From Pedobacter heparinus DSM 2366 (GTDB taxonomy: Bacteria > Bacteroidota > Bacteroidia > Sphingobacteriales > Sphingobacteriaceae), in contig NC_013061.1 in assembly GCF_000023825.1 (NCBI RefSeq), positions 2,232,001-2,296,000 of the forward strand: a stretch of DNA of 64,000 nt, given 5' to 3'. Numbering within the stretch: position 1 is the first letter of the stretch; each line of letters opens with the position of its first letter. The notes beneath the pieces were generated by a model that saw only the letters and a list, made by a program, of their open reading frames with translations, was not told the DNA's origin and did no database searches. This document shows positions 53,840 through 63,081 of this stretch, one piece after another. Both the position numbers and the translations under genes were made by a program.

Positions 53840-53847
53840 GCAGATTA

Positions 53848-53898
53848 CCTGCAGATGGCTTCGGAAAAAAGTACCCCATCTCCGAAGCCATCTGCAGG
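53848..53898. repeat. Perfect 18-bp inverted repeat (hairpin)
   Basis: CCTGCAGATGGCTTCGGA (53848-53865) and its exact reverse complement (53881-53898) enclose a 15-nt loop. The stem is GC-rich against an AT-rich surrounding and no T-run follows, so it is not a usual terminator. It may be a regulatory RNA, a protein-binding site or a small mobile repeat. Confidence 0.85.
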
Positions 53899-53958
53899 CT
53901 TTGTGCAATACATGTGCCTAGGTTATAAATCTATTTCCTGATGAAATTTATTTTCTTT

Positions 53959-53996
53959 TAAAAACAGGATTTGATGCAACTCAAAACCTGTTTTTA
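53959..53996. repeat. Second inverted repeat (hairpin)
   Basis: TAAAAACAGG (53959-53968) pairs perfectly with CCTGTTTTTA (53987-53996) around an 18-nt loop. The outer A and T tracts make it look like a weak bidirectional terminator. Confidence 0.6.
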
Positions 53997-54126
53997 GGAT
54001 TAAATACCTGAGTGTTAACCATACACTATTAAAATAAATCTTCTAAATTTTAACCAGGTAATATGAATTTATCTATACAATTGCAGAAAATATTCAGTAA
54101 TTTTAATAGGGAAAAATACTAAGGGA

Positions 54127-54696
54127 ATGGGTGATTACAGTACTTACACTGACCAGGAACTGCTTGTTTTGATAAAAGCGGAAGATTACTCTGCCTTTAA
54201 CGAAATATATCACCGGCATGCCGATGCTTTATATGGATCGGCGTATAACATACTCCGTGACCGGGACAGCTGCCGAGACGTTATACAGGATATATTTATT
54301 TGGCTTTGGCAAAACAGGTTACATTTGAATATCTCTAACTGCAGGGCCTATCTGTTAACTGCGGTAAAATTTAAAACCGCCAACTACATTCGCGACAATA
54401 AGATCGGTAAAGGATTTTTTATGGAACTATCAACGGTAGAGCTTAGCAGCGATGATGAAGAAAATGCCATAGAGGTTCGCCAATTATCAGATTTCATAAA
54501 AAGTTTAGCAGATCAGCTTCCTGGCAGGTATGGCGAAATATTCAGGTTAAGCCGCTATCAACAACTGAGTAATAAGGAAATTGCATTACAAATGGGCATT
54601 AGCGAAAAGACCGTGGAAAACCAGATGACTATAGCCCTAAAAAAAATAAAAGAGAAACTTGGCCCCGGCAGTGCACTAATGTTTTTCTTTCTATAA
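54127..54696 (+). CDS. ECF RNA polymerase sigma factor of the SusCD locus
   Basis: The 189-residue protein has region 2 (about 20-95, AFNEIYHRHADALYGSAYNI and DSCRDVIQDIFIWLWQNR) and region 4 (about 125-180, ADQLPGRYGEIFRLSRYQ then a helix-turn-helix with NKEIALQMGISEKTVENQM). It is of the Bacteroidota type that works with FecR and a TonB-linked receptor. FecR follows after 94 nt. It should drive the SusC/SusD genes downstream when the substrate is sensed. Confidence 0.94.
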   Translation: MGDYSTYTDQELLVLIKAEDYSAFNEIYHRHADALYGSAYNILRDRDSCRDVIQDIFIWLWQNRLHLNISNCRAYLLTAVKFKTANYIRDNKIGKGFFMELSTVELSSDDEENAIEVRQLSDFIKSLADQLPGRYGEIFRLSRYQQLSNKEIALQMGISEKTVENQMTIALKKIKEKLGPGSALMFFFL

Positions 54697-54790
54697 CAAC
54701 AGCTTCATATTATTTTAAAATTATTTTAACACAACCTGGGGGGTACGTTTATTTTTTGTGCCTTACAGGTATAAAGCCAAAATTCAATTG

Positions 54791-55999
54791 ATGATGGAGG
54801 AAGATAAGTATATTGAGATTGCAGGAAAAGTAGCAGATGGCACAGCTTCAGAAAAGGAAATCGCATTGTACAATGCTTACTATAATGCCTATCAGCTAAA
54901 ATATCCATCATGGGCAGAACTGAATGCGCAACAAAGGAAAGAGATGCTTACTGAAACCCAGGAGGAGATTTATAATCAGTTGCACGGTCATGCAAGAAAA
55001 AGCCAGATAAAACTTTGGTCTCGTATCATCGGCGTAGCCGCTGCGGTAGCAGCCATTGTTTTTGGGGTATTCTTTTTTAAAGCGCCAGGTAATCCTGAAC
55101 CTGGTTCTGGCTCTGCAAACTATGCAAACGACATTGCCCCGGGTAAAAACACCGCAACCCTTACCCTTGCAAATGGTAAAACCATAGTCCTAAGCGATGT
55201 TAAAACCGGGGTAATTGTTGATGCTTCAAAATTAACCTACAATGATAACACACCCGTCATTTCGAACGAAGAGAGGAATCTCTTGAATAGCACAGACAAG
55301 AGATCTCTCCCATACGGTCGAGATGACGGGGCTGGACGAAGCCTTACCCTTACCACCCCCAGGGGTGGAACTTATCAGGTGCGTTTGCCTGATGGCAGTA
55401 AAGTGTGGCTAAACGCCGCATCGAGTTTAACTTATACTGCGCCGCTAAATGAGCGTGGCGGCATACGAAAAGTTGAACTTAGTGGCGAAGCCTACTTTGA
55501 AGTATTTAGGAATAAAAATCAACCCTTTGTAGTAAAGTCCAAAAATTTGACAACAACGGTATTGGGCACACATTTTAACATTAGTGCTTATGACGATGAA
55601 AATAGCACAAGAGCTACTTTGTTAGAAGGAAGTGTAAAGGTGGCTGCTCCCGGGCCTTCGGGGAAAGAAGGTGAAACAGGTAGTGTAATTATAAAACCAA
55701 ATCAACAAGCCTTTGTCACGGGTAGCACCGGTATTAGTGTAAAGGAAGTAGATCCGGAACAAGCCGTAGCCTGGAAAAATGGCAAGTTTATCTTTAACCG
55801 CGAGTCGTTAAGTTCGATTATGCGTAAGGTATCTCGCTGGTACGATGTTGATATCAGTGTAGCTGATAATATAGCAGCGCATACATTTTCCGGAAGTATA
55901 AGCAGGTTTGATAACATTTCGACCCTTTTGGAACAAATGCAGAAAACAAATGAAGTGAAATTTAAAATCACAGGAAGGAGGATATCTGTGACCGAATAA
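54791..55999 (+). CDS. FecR family anti-sigma factor carrying an in-frame palindromic insert
   Basis: 402 residues from ATG 54791 (a GTG at 54758 would add 11 codons; another ATG follows at 54794). An N-terminal sigma-binding region (about 1-75), a membrane helix (about 78-97, IIGVAAAVAAIVFGVFFF), the FecR domain (about 185-290, with TPRGGTYQVRLPDGSKVWL) and a C-terminal DUF4974 domain (about 325-400). Between membrane helix and FecR domain, codons 155-180 come from a 78-bp palindromic element that keeps the frame. The linker it enlarges is normally variable, so the protein probably still works. Confidence 0.93.
   Translation: MMEEDKYIEIAGKVADGTASEKEIALYNAYYNAYQLKYPSWAELNAQQRKEMLTETQEEIYNQLHGHARKSQIKLWSRIIGVAAAVAAIVFGVFFFKAPGNPEPGSGSANYANDIAPGKNTATLTLANGKTIVLSDVKTGVIVDASKLTYNDNTPVISNEERNLLNSTDKRSLPYGRDDGAGRSLTLTTPRGGTYQVRLPDGSKVWLNAASSLTYTAPLNERGGIRKVELSGEAYFEVFRNKNQPFVVKSKNLTTTVLGTHFNISAYDDENSTRATLLEGSVKVAAPGPSGKEGETGSVIIKPNQQAFVTGSTGISVKEVDPEQAVAWKNGKFIFNRESLSSIMRKVSRWYDVDISVADNIAAHTFSGSISRFDNISTLLEQMQKTNEVKFKITGRRISVTE
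55253..55330. repeat. In-frame palindromic repeat element inside fecR
   Basis: The outer arms CCCGTCAT (55253-55260) and ATGACGGG (55323-55330) are perfect inverted repeats, continued inward by TCGA on both sides and by GAGAGG/AATCTCTT against AAGAGATCTCTCC. The total is 78 bp, exactly 26 codons, and starts and ends in codon phase. I recall this kind of palindrome (CGTCATTTCGA...TCGAAATGACG) as a dispersed repeat in Sphingobacteriaceae intergenic regions; that is memory, not a search. Confidence 0.78.
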
Positions 56000-56029
56000 C
56001 TCTACTCAAAAAAGGGAATTCAAAAAATA

Positions 56030-56057
56030 GCCAGGAGTGCTTCGACCTACCCCTGGC
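56030..56057 (+). promoter_or_regulatory. Leader hairpin between fecR and susC
   Basis: GCCAGG (56030-56035) pairs with CCTGGC (56052-56057), with a second GT/AC pairing inside across one mismatch. It lies 77 nt before the SusC start. No T-run follows. It may set the ratio of regulator to receptor transcript or stabilise the susC mRNA. Confidence 0.4.
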
Positions 56058-56133
56058 AAATCGTTTGGATTATGCCCTTACTTAAATGTATTACGACAAG
56101 CAATTTCTAAACCCAAACTAAAAACCAAAGGTA

Positions 56134-59100
56134 ATGAATTTTTATAACCAAATTGGATGCGGCCCAAGTGACCGCTATCTGATTCAAATCCTGCGGATCA
56201 TGAAATTTACCACGTTCATCATCGCAATAACCCTAGTCCACGTAAGTGCCGCCGGTAAGGCCCAGATCAGCCTGGACAAAAAAAATGTTCCGATCAAGGA
56301 GGTTTTCAAAAGTATAACCGCCCAAACCGGTTATGATATATTATATAGCGATCGTACATTAAACGATACTGAAAAAATTAGTATAACAGCGAACAATGAG
56401 CCCCTGAAAACAGTGCTTGACAGGTGCTTAAAAGGACAGCTTCTGGAATATGAACTGGGGAATAAGACCGTTATTATAAAAAAACGCAAGGCCTTACTTC
56501 TCGACAAGGTTATTGATTTTTTTACCAGAATTGACGTACGTGGTCGGGTGGTAGATGAAAACAATCAGCCCCTAGTGGGGGCGGTTATAAAAATAAAAGA
56601 CGGCTTGTCCACTACCTCCACCAATTCTAATGGAGAGTTTCTGCTAAAAAAAGTTGCCGAGGATGCTACCCTGACTATCTCTTTTTTAGGATATGAGACG
56701 CGGGAAATAAAGGCTGCTGAAAATATCTCCATTATCAAATTAACACCGAGTACCGATAAATTAGAAGAGGTGGAAATCAATGCTGGGTACTATACTGTTA
56801 CAGATAAAGAAAGGACTGGATCTATTTCCAGAATTTCATCAAAGGAAATTGAAAAGCAACCTATAAACAATGTGTTACAGGTTATGCAGGCTACTGTACC
56901 AGGCTTACAGGTTATACAAAACACAGGTGTTCCAGGGGGCGGTTTTTCTGTTAGAATCAGGGGCCAAAATAGCTTAACTCAAGGAAATGAGCCCTTTTAC
57001 ATCATAGATGGCGTTCCATTCACTGCAACAAGTTTAGCACCACCTGTTGGGGTAATAACACCAAATGCAAGTCCTTTGGCCAATATCAACCCTGCAGATA
57101 TCGAAAACATTGAAGTGCTGAAAGATGCTGATGCCACAGCTATTTATGGTTCCAGAGGTGCTAATGGTGTAATTCTGATCACCACGAAAAGAGGAAAAGC
57201 AGGAAAATCAAGTGTATCTTTTTCTGCTAATCAAGGTATATCCAAAGTTGGAAGAAAATTGAAACTTATGAATACGCAGCAGTATATAGAAATGCGTAAA
57301 GAAGCAAAAGGGAATGATAACCTGGCAATTTCTACTACAGATTATGATATCAATGGTACCTGGGATCAAAATAGGTACACAGACTGGCAAGATGAGTTGA
57401 TTGGCGGTTCAGCTCCTACAACAAACATATTGGCCTCACTTTCAGGAGGAGCAGGTAATATTACTTATTTAATTGGTGGTAATTTTTACAGTGAAGGAAC
57501 TGTGTATCCCGGTGACCAAACCTATAAGAGAAGTTCAGGTAATTTTAGCTTACAATATACTTCGGACAATCAAAAGTTCGATTCATCTTTCGATGTAAAT
57601 TATAGCCAGATAAATAGTAATCTTTTTCTTAATGATCTTACTCCTTTTATCAGATTGCCACCACATTACCCTTCCTTATTAACTGATGAAGGAATTATAA
57701 ATTGGGGAGATAACACAATGGGGTCGAATCCATTGGCACAGCTTCAAAAGCCATATGAAGCAAAAACCAACAATCTTATTGCCAGCGCAGCGCTGAATTA
57801 CAAAATAATTCCTGATTTAAAATTAAAAGCTCGTTTTGGGTATACAATTATGGATAGGAAAGAGTTTAACAGTCAGCCATTATCTACTTATAATCCCGCT
57901 AATAGTCCCGGGCCTGAACAGCGAATTTCAAAATTTAGCAACAACTCGACAAATAATTGGACATTTGAATCTCAGGTTGATTATACAAGAAAAATTGGTA
58001 ATGGTAAATTCAATGCACTTTTGGGTGTTACATTTCAACAGGGTGTACTAGACGGGCAAATTGTAGAAGGATCTGGTTACAACAGCGATGTTTTAATGCG
58101 GAATATAGCGGCTGCATCTGTTTATAGTGCAAGTGCTTCCTATTCCAAATACCGGTATATGGCATTGTTTGGCCGTATTAACTACAACTTGAAGGATAAG
58201 TATATCATTAATTTGACTGGACGTAGAGATGGCAGCAGCCGTTTTGGGTCTAACAATCGTTTTGCAAATTTCGGTGCAGCAGGGATAGCCTGGATCGTTA
58301 GTGAGGAGGATTTTATTAAGGAGCATCTTCCCTTTGTAAGTTTTGCTAAACTTCGGGGGAGTTTTGGTATTACAGGAAATGATCAAATATCAGCTTATGG
58401 TTATTTGGAATTATGGAAACCTCTTTCGGGTAGTTATCAGGGAGTTACAACTATGTTCCCAGGAAATATTGCAAATCCTGATTATGCATGGGAAGTTAAT
58501 AAAAAAGCTGAAGCTGCATTTGACGTTGGTCTTTTAAATAATAGGATTAATTTATCCCTATCATACTATTCAAACCGATCTTCAAATCAACTGGTTTCAG
58601 TTCAACTTCCATACATAACAGGGTTTTCTGGTATAACCGACAATCTGGACGCTACAATCGGGAATACGGGTTGGGAATTTGAATTCATGACAAAAAATAT
58701 ATCGACCAAATCATTTCAGTGGTCTACATCTTTTAATTTTACGATACCAAAAAACAAATTAATCGAGTTTCCTAACCTAGAAAAAAGCACGTATGCTAAT
58801 CAATATGTGATCGGTGAGCCCCTTGCCATTCAAAAGTTGTATAAAACCAGTGTGAATGCCCAAACCGGATTATATGCTGCTGAAGATTTTGACAAAAATG
58901 GTCTTATAGACATTAAAGATCGTTATGTTGTCACTTTTACTGGCAGGAAATATTATGGAGGGCTGCAAAATTCATTTACATATAAAGGTTTTGCCTTGGA
59001 TGTCCTGTGTCAATTTGTAAAACAAGCCGGAGCTGGGTATTTAAATGGCTTTTCAACTGCTGGTAGCTTTGCAACAGGCATTCCTACACGAAACCAACCT

Positions 59101-59439
59101 GATTTTGTACTTAACAGATGGAGAACCCAGGATGATCCTGCTCCTTATCAAAAATACAGCACACTTACAGCCGCCAGTAACAGTCAGCTGGATGCAACTT
59201 CAAGAGGAAGTTATGCTATTGATAACGCGTCATTTATCAGATTAAAAAACATTTCCCTGTCTTATAACTTGTCAGAAAAACTAATTCAAAAAATAAAATT
59301 GAACAGTGCTAAAGTTTTTTTTCAGGGGCAAAATCTATTTACAATCACACCGTACAAGGGTTTAGATCCTGAAACATCAAGTATAAATAACTTACCAACG
59401 CTTCAGGTTTTTACGGTTGGTATGCAGCTAACATTCTAA
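56134..59439 (+). CDS. SusC/RagA-family TonB-dependent receptor with STN domain
   Basis: The 1101-residue protein has an N-terminal hydrophobic export segment (about 24-45), an STN domain (about 50-110, VPIKEVFKSITAQTGYDILY) that signals to FecR, a carboxypeptidase-like beta domain (about 130-205), the TonB plug (about 215-340, with GSRGANGVILITTKRG, the SusC signature) and a 22-strand-type barrel to the C-terminal aromatic (VGMQLTF). It imports a nutrient across the outer membrane with the SusD lipoprotein that follows 5 nt later. STN presence fits regulation by the sigma/FecR pair upstream. Confidence 0.96.
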   Translation: MNFYNQIGCGPSDRYLIQILRIMKFTTFIIAITLVHVSAAGKAQISLDKKNVPIKEVFKSITAQTGYDILYSDRTLNDTEKISITANNEPLKTVLDRCLKGQLLEYELGNKTVIIKKRKALLLDKVIDFFTRIDVRGRVVDENNQPLVGAVIKIKDGLSTTSTNSNGEFLLKKVAEDATLTISFLGYETREIKAAENISIIKLTPSTDKLEEVEINAGYYTVTDKERTGSISRISSKEIEKQPINNVLQVMQATVPGLQVIQNTGVPGGGFSVRIRGQNSLTQGNEPFYIIDGVPFTATSLAPPVGVITPNASPLANINPADIENIEVLKDADATAIYGSRGANGVILITTKRGKAGKSSVSFSANQGISKVGRKLKLMNTQQYIEMRKEAKGNDNLAISTTDYDINGTWDQNRYTDWQDELIGGSAPTTNILASLSGGAGNITYLIGGNFYSEGTVYPGDQTYKRSSGNFSLQYTSDNQKFDSSFDVNYSQINSNLFLNDLTPFIRLPPHYPSLLTDEGIINWGDNTMGSNPLAQLQKPYEAKTNNLIASAALNYKIIPDLKLKARFGYTIMDRKEFNSQPLSTYNPANSPGPEQRISKFSNNSTNNWTFESQVDYTRKIGNGKFNALLGVTFQQGVLDGQIVEGSGYNSDVLMRNIAAASVYSASASYSKYRYMALFGRINYNLKDKYIINLTGRRDGSSRFGSNNRFANFGAAGIAWIVSEEDFIKEHLPFVSFAKLRGSFGITGNDQISAYGYLELWKPLSGSYQGVTTMFPGNIANPDYAWEVNKKAEAAFDVGLLNNRINLSLSYYSNRSSNQLVSVQLPYITGFSGITDNLDATIGNTGWEFEFMTKNISTKSFQWSTSFNFTIPKNKLIEFPNLEKSTYANQYVIGEPLAIQKLYKTSVNAQTGLYAAEDFDKNGLIDIKDRYVVTFTGRKYYGGLQNSFTYKGFALDVLCQFVKQAGAGYLNGFSTAGSFATGIPTRNQPDFVLNRWRTQDDPAPYQKYSTLTAASNSQLDATSRGSYAIDNASFIRLKNISLSYNLSEKLIQKIKLNSAKVFFQGQNLFTITPYKGLDPETSSINNLPTLQVFTVGMQLTF

Positions 59440-59444
59440 CTAAA

Positions 59445-60830
59445 ATGATCATGAAAACAATATATAATAAACTTCTGCTTTTTATTGTCATAGTGACATC
59501 AGTCCATTCATCTTGTAAGAGCTTCCTGGATATAGATCCTCCTAAAGATTCGGCTACGCCAAACGAGATGTTTGCAAATGACGCAACTGCTACCTCTGCA
59601 ATTACTGGCATTTATAACAGGATGGGGCTTTCTGGAGCTTTTTCGGGGAATCAGAATTCAATTTCAGTATTATGTGGGCTTTCTGCAGATGAATTGAGAA
59701 GTTACAGTTCGTCTCTAGATGTGTTTTATAAGAATGACTTGCCTACAACAAATACTACAATTGAAACACGTTTATGGCAGGAACCTTATGCATACATCTA
59801 TACTGCTAATGCGGTTCTAGACGGGCTCAAATCTGCACAGGGAGTGTCAGCAAAAACTAAAAGCCAATTAGAGGGGGAAGCAAAGTTTGTACGGGCTTTT
59901 TGTTATTTCTATCTGGTAAATCTGTTTGGTGATGTCCCTTTGATCTTGATCACTGATTACAGTATTAATCAACAAGCGGGTAGGTCATCAAAAGAAGACA
60001 TCTACACACAGATTATTAGTGACCTTATTGACGCTGAAAATCTACTTCCTTCCAGTTATATTACCACAGAAAGAGTGCGGCCTAACAAATGGACGGCAAC
60101 TGCTTTACTTTCCAGAACATATCTTTATACCCAAAAATGGGGGCTCGCGGCCCAAAAGGCAGGTGAAGTAATTGATCAAAGAACAATTTATAATATCGTT
60201 GATAATTTAGATCAAGTATTTTTAAAAAACAGCAATGAAACCATATGGCAATTAATGCCTACCGCAGGAAGCAATACAAAAGAGGGAGCTTTATTTATTT
60301 TAACAACAGCACCAACAAATGTTGCGCTTTCACCGGATTTTGTTACCGCTTTTGAAACTGGGGACAACAGAAAAACCAAATGGATAAGTCAATTTTCCAA
60401 CTCTACAGGAACATACAGCTACCCATTTAAATATAAAATACGGACCACTGTGAATGGGATAATAAGTGAGTATTCAATGGTGTTAAGGTTAGCCGAGATG
60501 TATCTAATTCGTGCAGAGGCTCTTGCTAATCTTCAACAGGCTGATCTTGCCTTAGCTGATATCAATTTAATTAGAAAAAGAGCAGGCCTTATTATTCCTC
60601 TTGCAAATTTAACTTCTGCACAGTGTCTTACTGAAATTGAAAAACAACGACGTTTTGAATTATTTTCAGAGTGGGGACATCGATGGTTAGACCTTAAAAG
60701 AACAAATAGAGCTTCTGCAATACTTGAACCAATAAAAAGTAGCAGCTGGAATGACACGGATGTTTTATATCCTATTCCTGAGAATGAAAGGGCCAGAAAT
60801 CAAAACATAGGACAAAACCTAGGCTACTAG
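59445..60830 (+). CDS. SusD/RagB-family nutrient-binding lipoprotein
   Basis: 461 residues; ATG 59445 or 59451. Lipoprotein signal with VTSVHSSC lipobox, then the SusD signature FLDIDPPKDSAT near the start, tetratricopeptide-like helices (VRAFCYFYLVNLFGDVPLI near 145-165, and RAEALANLQQADLALADINL) and the C-terminal LFSEWGHRWLDLKR motif followed by PIPENER. It covers the SusC pore and binds the substrate. The gene is coupled to susC. Confidence 0.96.
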   Translation: MIMKTIYNKLLLFIVIVTSVHSSCKSFLDIDPPKDSATPNEMFANDATATSAITGIYNRMGLSGAFSGNQNSISVLCGLSADELRSYSSSLDVFYKNDLPTTNTTIETRLWQEPYAYIYTANAVLDGLKSAQGVSAKTKSQLEGEAKFVRAFCYFYLVNLFGDVPLILITDYSINQQAGRSSKEDIYTQIISDLIDAENLLPSSYITTERVRPNKWTATALLSRTYLYTQKWGLAAQKAGEVIDQRTIYNIVDNLDQVFLKNSNETIWQLMPTAGSNTKEGALFILTTAPTNVALSPDFVTAFETGDNRKTKWISQFSNSTGTYSYPFKYKIRTTVNGIISEYSMVLRLAEMYLIRAEALANLQQADLALADINLIRKRAGLIIPLANLTSAQCLTEIEKQRRFELFSEWGHRWLDLKRTNRASAILEPIKSSSWNDTDVLYPIPENERARNQNIGQNLGY

Positions 60831-60872
60831 TATATCAAATAGAGCCACTGTAATTAAAATATAAATCACAAA

Positions 60873-62438
60873 ATGAGAAAGATAATTAAATATGCATTAC
60901 TGTTGTTATGTATTGTCATGATGAAAGTAAATGCTCAGGAAAAAAAAACTCTCCCCCCGGATTTTAACTTTTTACCGTCAACCGAAGTTGATGTACCCGA
61001 TAGTGTTTGGGTATTTTTTAGAAAAGGACCATTGGTAAATAATCAGTCTGGTGAAAGAATGAAGATTAAACCAAATGTTGATGGAAGCTTCAGTTTTTCG
61101 CCATCATTTATACAACCGGTTTACTGGTTTGAAATTTATTTTATGTATTATAAATCCAGGCAAAGGGCGAAACCAGCCACCTATTACGCTGAACCGAATG
61201 ATCAGCTCAAAGTCATTTATGCTAAAGCCGCTGATACAGGAAAAGGAACGATACCAAAAATGAAGCTTACATTTTCAGGAAAAGGAGCTGAAAAGTATAA
61301 AGTGGTTGAACTTTTAGGGAAAATTAAAACAGACCTCTCCAGATCTTTAAACGAAGATGCCAAGAAAGAATTTGGAGCCGACTCGAAAACTAAAGACGAT
61401 AAAATAGGCAGGGAAGGTTATTATAAGTCGGCAGAACTAAAGGTCTATCTTAATTCTATACTTGAAAAGGTGAAAGGGGCAAATAGGCAATCACAGGACA
61501 CCTTATTGAAATACAAAAGCTTGATTGGCAATAATATAACTAACTATTTATCATATGAACTCTCCAGTTCAGGTTATTTTTCGTCCTGGATTGACTATTT
61601 ATATCGGATAGGTAACTCTCCTAACTTCAGACAAACGATAACTGATTTTTACTTTTTGAATAGAAACTCTGTAATAAAAGAAGTTTCTGATCCTCTTGTT
61701 AAGTATTCCAAAGATTATAAGTTCAACAAGTTGTTAGAAATAAAGTATGAAACTGGCTTCAGAAATAAAGGGAAAAGCCTTCCTTATTATAAATTATATG
61801 ATGCTGTGAAAGCGGTAAAAAACAGCGGATTAAGAGATATTTTACTTAGCTATCTAATGTATGAGCCAGTATTTACCAATAGAATTACAAATACAGATAG
61901 CCAGGATTCCTGTATAAGAGATGCATTAGCTGTCATTAAATCACCTGAACTTCTAGAACCAGTTCAGGAACAATTGCTATTTTTCAGGGGCAGTCAAATT
62001 CCTGACTTTACATTTGTTGATCAGGAGGGAAAACCGACCAGTCTTGCTGATTTAAAAGGGAAAGTTTTTATGATTGACTTTTATTTTTATGGTTGTAAAG
62101 GCTGTATTGCATATGCAAAGCGATTTAAGGAGGAAATCTACCCAGAATTTGTCCATAACCCAAAATTTAAGGTATTGAGTGTAAGTGTAGACAAAAAAAG
62201 GGAGCATTGGATTTCTGCTATGAATAGCAATCTTTATAATGAAAGAGACTATATAAATCTAAGTGCTGGTAACCTTTCTTGGAAACATCCTTTCTTGAAG
62301 CATTTTAACAGAGCTTCCTTCCCCTTTATATTACTTGTAGATAAAAACGGTAGGTTAATCAGTAAAATAGAAAACGAAAGCAGCCCCGTTATAGCAGATT
62401 TTATCAGGAAATCTTTAAATGAGAAAAACAGCAAGTAA
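60873..62438 (+). CDS. TlpA-like thioredoxin-fold protein
   Basis: 521 residues with a signal peptide (about 1-22, ending VNAQ), a long N-terminal part (about 25-370) of mixed beta and helical character that I cannot assign beyond a DUF4369-like start, and a C-terminal AhpC/TSA-thioredoxin domain (about 370-515) with IPDFTFVDQEGKPTSLADLK and the redox motif FYGCKGCIAYAKR (CxxC). Such proteins reduce disulfides in the periplasm and are frequent next to SusCD pairs in Sphingobacteriaceae. It follows susD by 42 nt. Confidence 0.9.
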   Translation: MRKIIKYALLLLCIVMMKVNAQEKKTLPPDFNFLPSTEVDVPDSVWVFFRKGPLVNNQSGERMKIKPNVDGSFSFSPSFIQPVYWFEIYFMYYKSRQRAKPATYYAEPNDQLKVIYAKAADTGKGTIPKMKLTFSGKGAEKYKVVELLGKIKTDLSRSLNEDAKKEFGADSKTKDDKIGREGYYKSAELKVYLNSILEKVKGANRQSQDTLLKYKSLIGNNITNYLSYELSSSGYFSSWIDYLYRIGNSPNFRQTITDFYFLNRNSVIKEVSDPLVKYSKDYKFNKLLEIKYETGFRNKGKSLPYYKLYDAVKAVKNSGLRDILLSYLMYEPVFTNRITNTDSQDSCIRDALAVIKSPELLEPVQEQLLFFRGSQIPDFTFVDQEGKPTSLADLKGKVFMIDFYFYGCKGCIAYAKRFKEEIYPEFVHNPKFKVLSVSVDKKREHWISAMNSNLYNERDYINLSAGNLSWKHPFLKHFNRASFPFILLVDKNGRLISKIENESSPVIADFIRKSLNEKNSK

Positions 62439-62447
62439 TTTAATTCG

Positions 62448-62481
62448 GCTGTCTTTAAGATTCAGGAATTTTAAAGACAGC
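62448..62481. terminator. Hairpin after the TlpA-like gene, possible terminator
   Basis: GCTGTCTTTAA (62448-62458) pairs perfectly with TTAAAGACAGC (62471-62481), 10 nt after the stop codon. There is no proper T-run after the stem on the plus strand, so termination would be weak. It overlaps the end of the decayed gene on the other strand. Confidence 0.5.
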
Positions 62482-62937
62482 TAAATTATTATAAAACCGT
62501 TTATTTACAATGCCTGGAGGTGTTGAATGCGTAATACGTGTTTTCCTTTTTCTTAAATGAACCTGGGCACGCGTAACCGTATCAATAGTTTTGCTCTGGT
62601 ATAAGCCATTTAGATTGGCATAAAAGGATCTCGGTAGTAAAACATGTAAACCAAAAGATTTGATTCCTTATCATATCTTATTTTGCCATCAGTACAGAAG
62701 TATCCATCTATTTGTTTTTCAGGTAAATAACTGGCAAGTTCCTTGCCATCCTAGTTTACTTTTTTAAGTTTTCTTCTTACTATACCATCTATTTTGGCTT
62801 TGGTCATCATGACAAATGAATTTGGACCGACAACTTCAGATCGATAAATAGGAATAGTATCTAGTTTGCTATTGCCAACTTCCTTATCATTTTCAAATTT
62901 ATAGACTGTAGATGAACCACCGCTAAAAATAAAATTT
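62455..62937 (-). pseudogene. Decayed gene of unknown family
   Basis: Read on the minus strand, coding-like sequence runs from about 62937 to a TAA at 62455-62457. It contains a TAG stop at 62751-62753 and a frameshift near 62615-62625, after which the sense reading continues (NLNGLYQSKTIDTVTRAQVH, then HSTPPGIVNKRF). Before these lie FSGGSSTVYKF, GPNSFVMMTKAKIDG and ASYLPEKQIDGYFCTDGK. No start codon or signal is left, so the front is lost as well. The remaining 155 or so residues look like one beta-rich domain. I do not know the family. It lies antisense to the SusCD operon. Confidence 0.7.
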
Positions 62938-63081
62938 ATGTTAATTATATTGCTTTTTTAGTGTTTAAACCACCATTTTATACCAAATTACTTGATTGTC
63001 AATAATCATGTGTGTTTATTTGTTGGAATTCGTATAAGTTTACAGTATTATTAGTAAATTTAATTGAGAGGGTTTTCAATA

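Larger units (their letters stand above)
53678..54126. other. Structured divergent intergenic region
   Basis: 449 bp between the acyltransferase gene (minus) and the ECF sigma gene (plus). It contains direct repeat copy 2 and two strong hairpins, listed separately. No reading frame was supported. No TAnnTTTG promoter is clear. Confidence 0.5.

Noticed and set aside
53848-53898. Terminal inverted repeats of an insertion sequence
   Set aside because: The arms are only 15 nt apart and no transposase or target duplication was seen.
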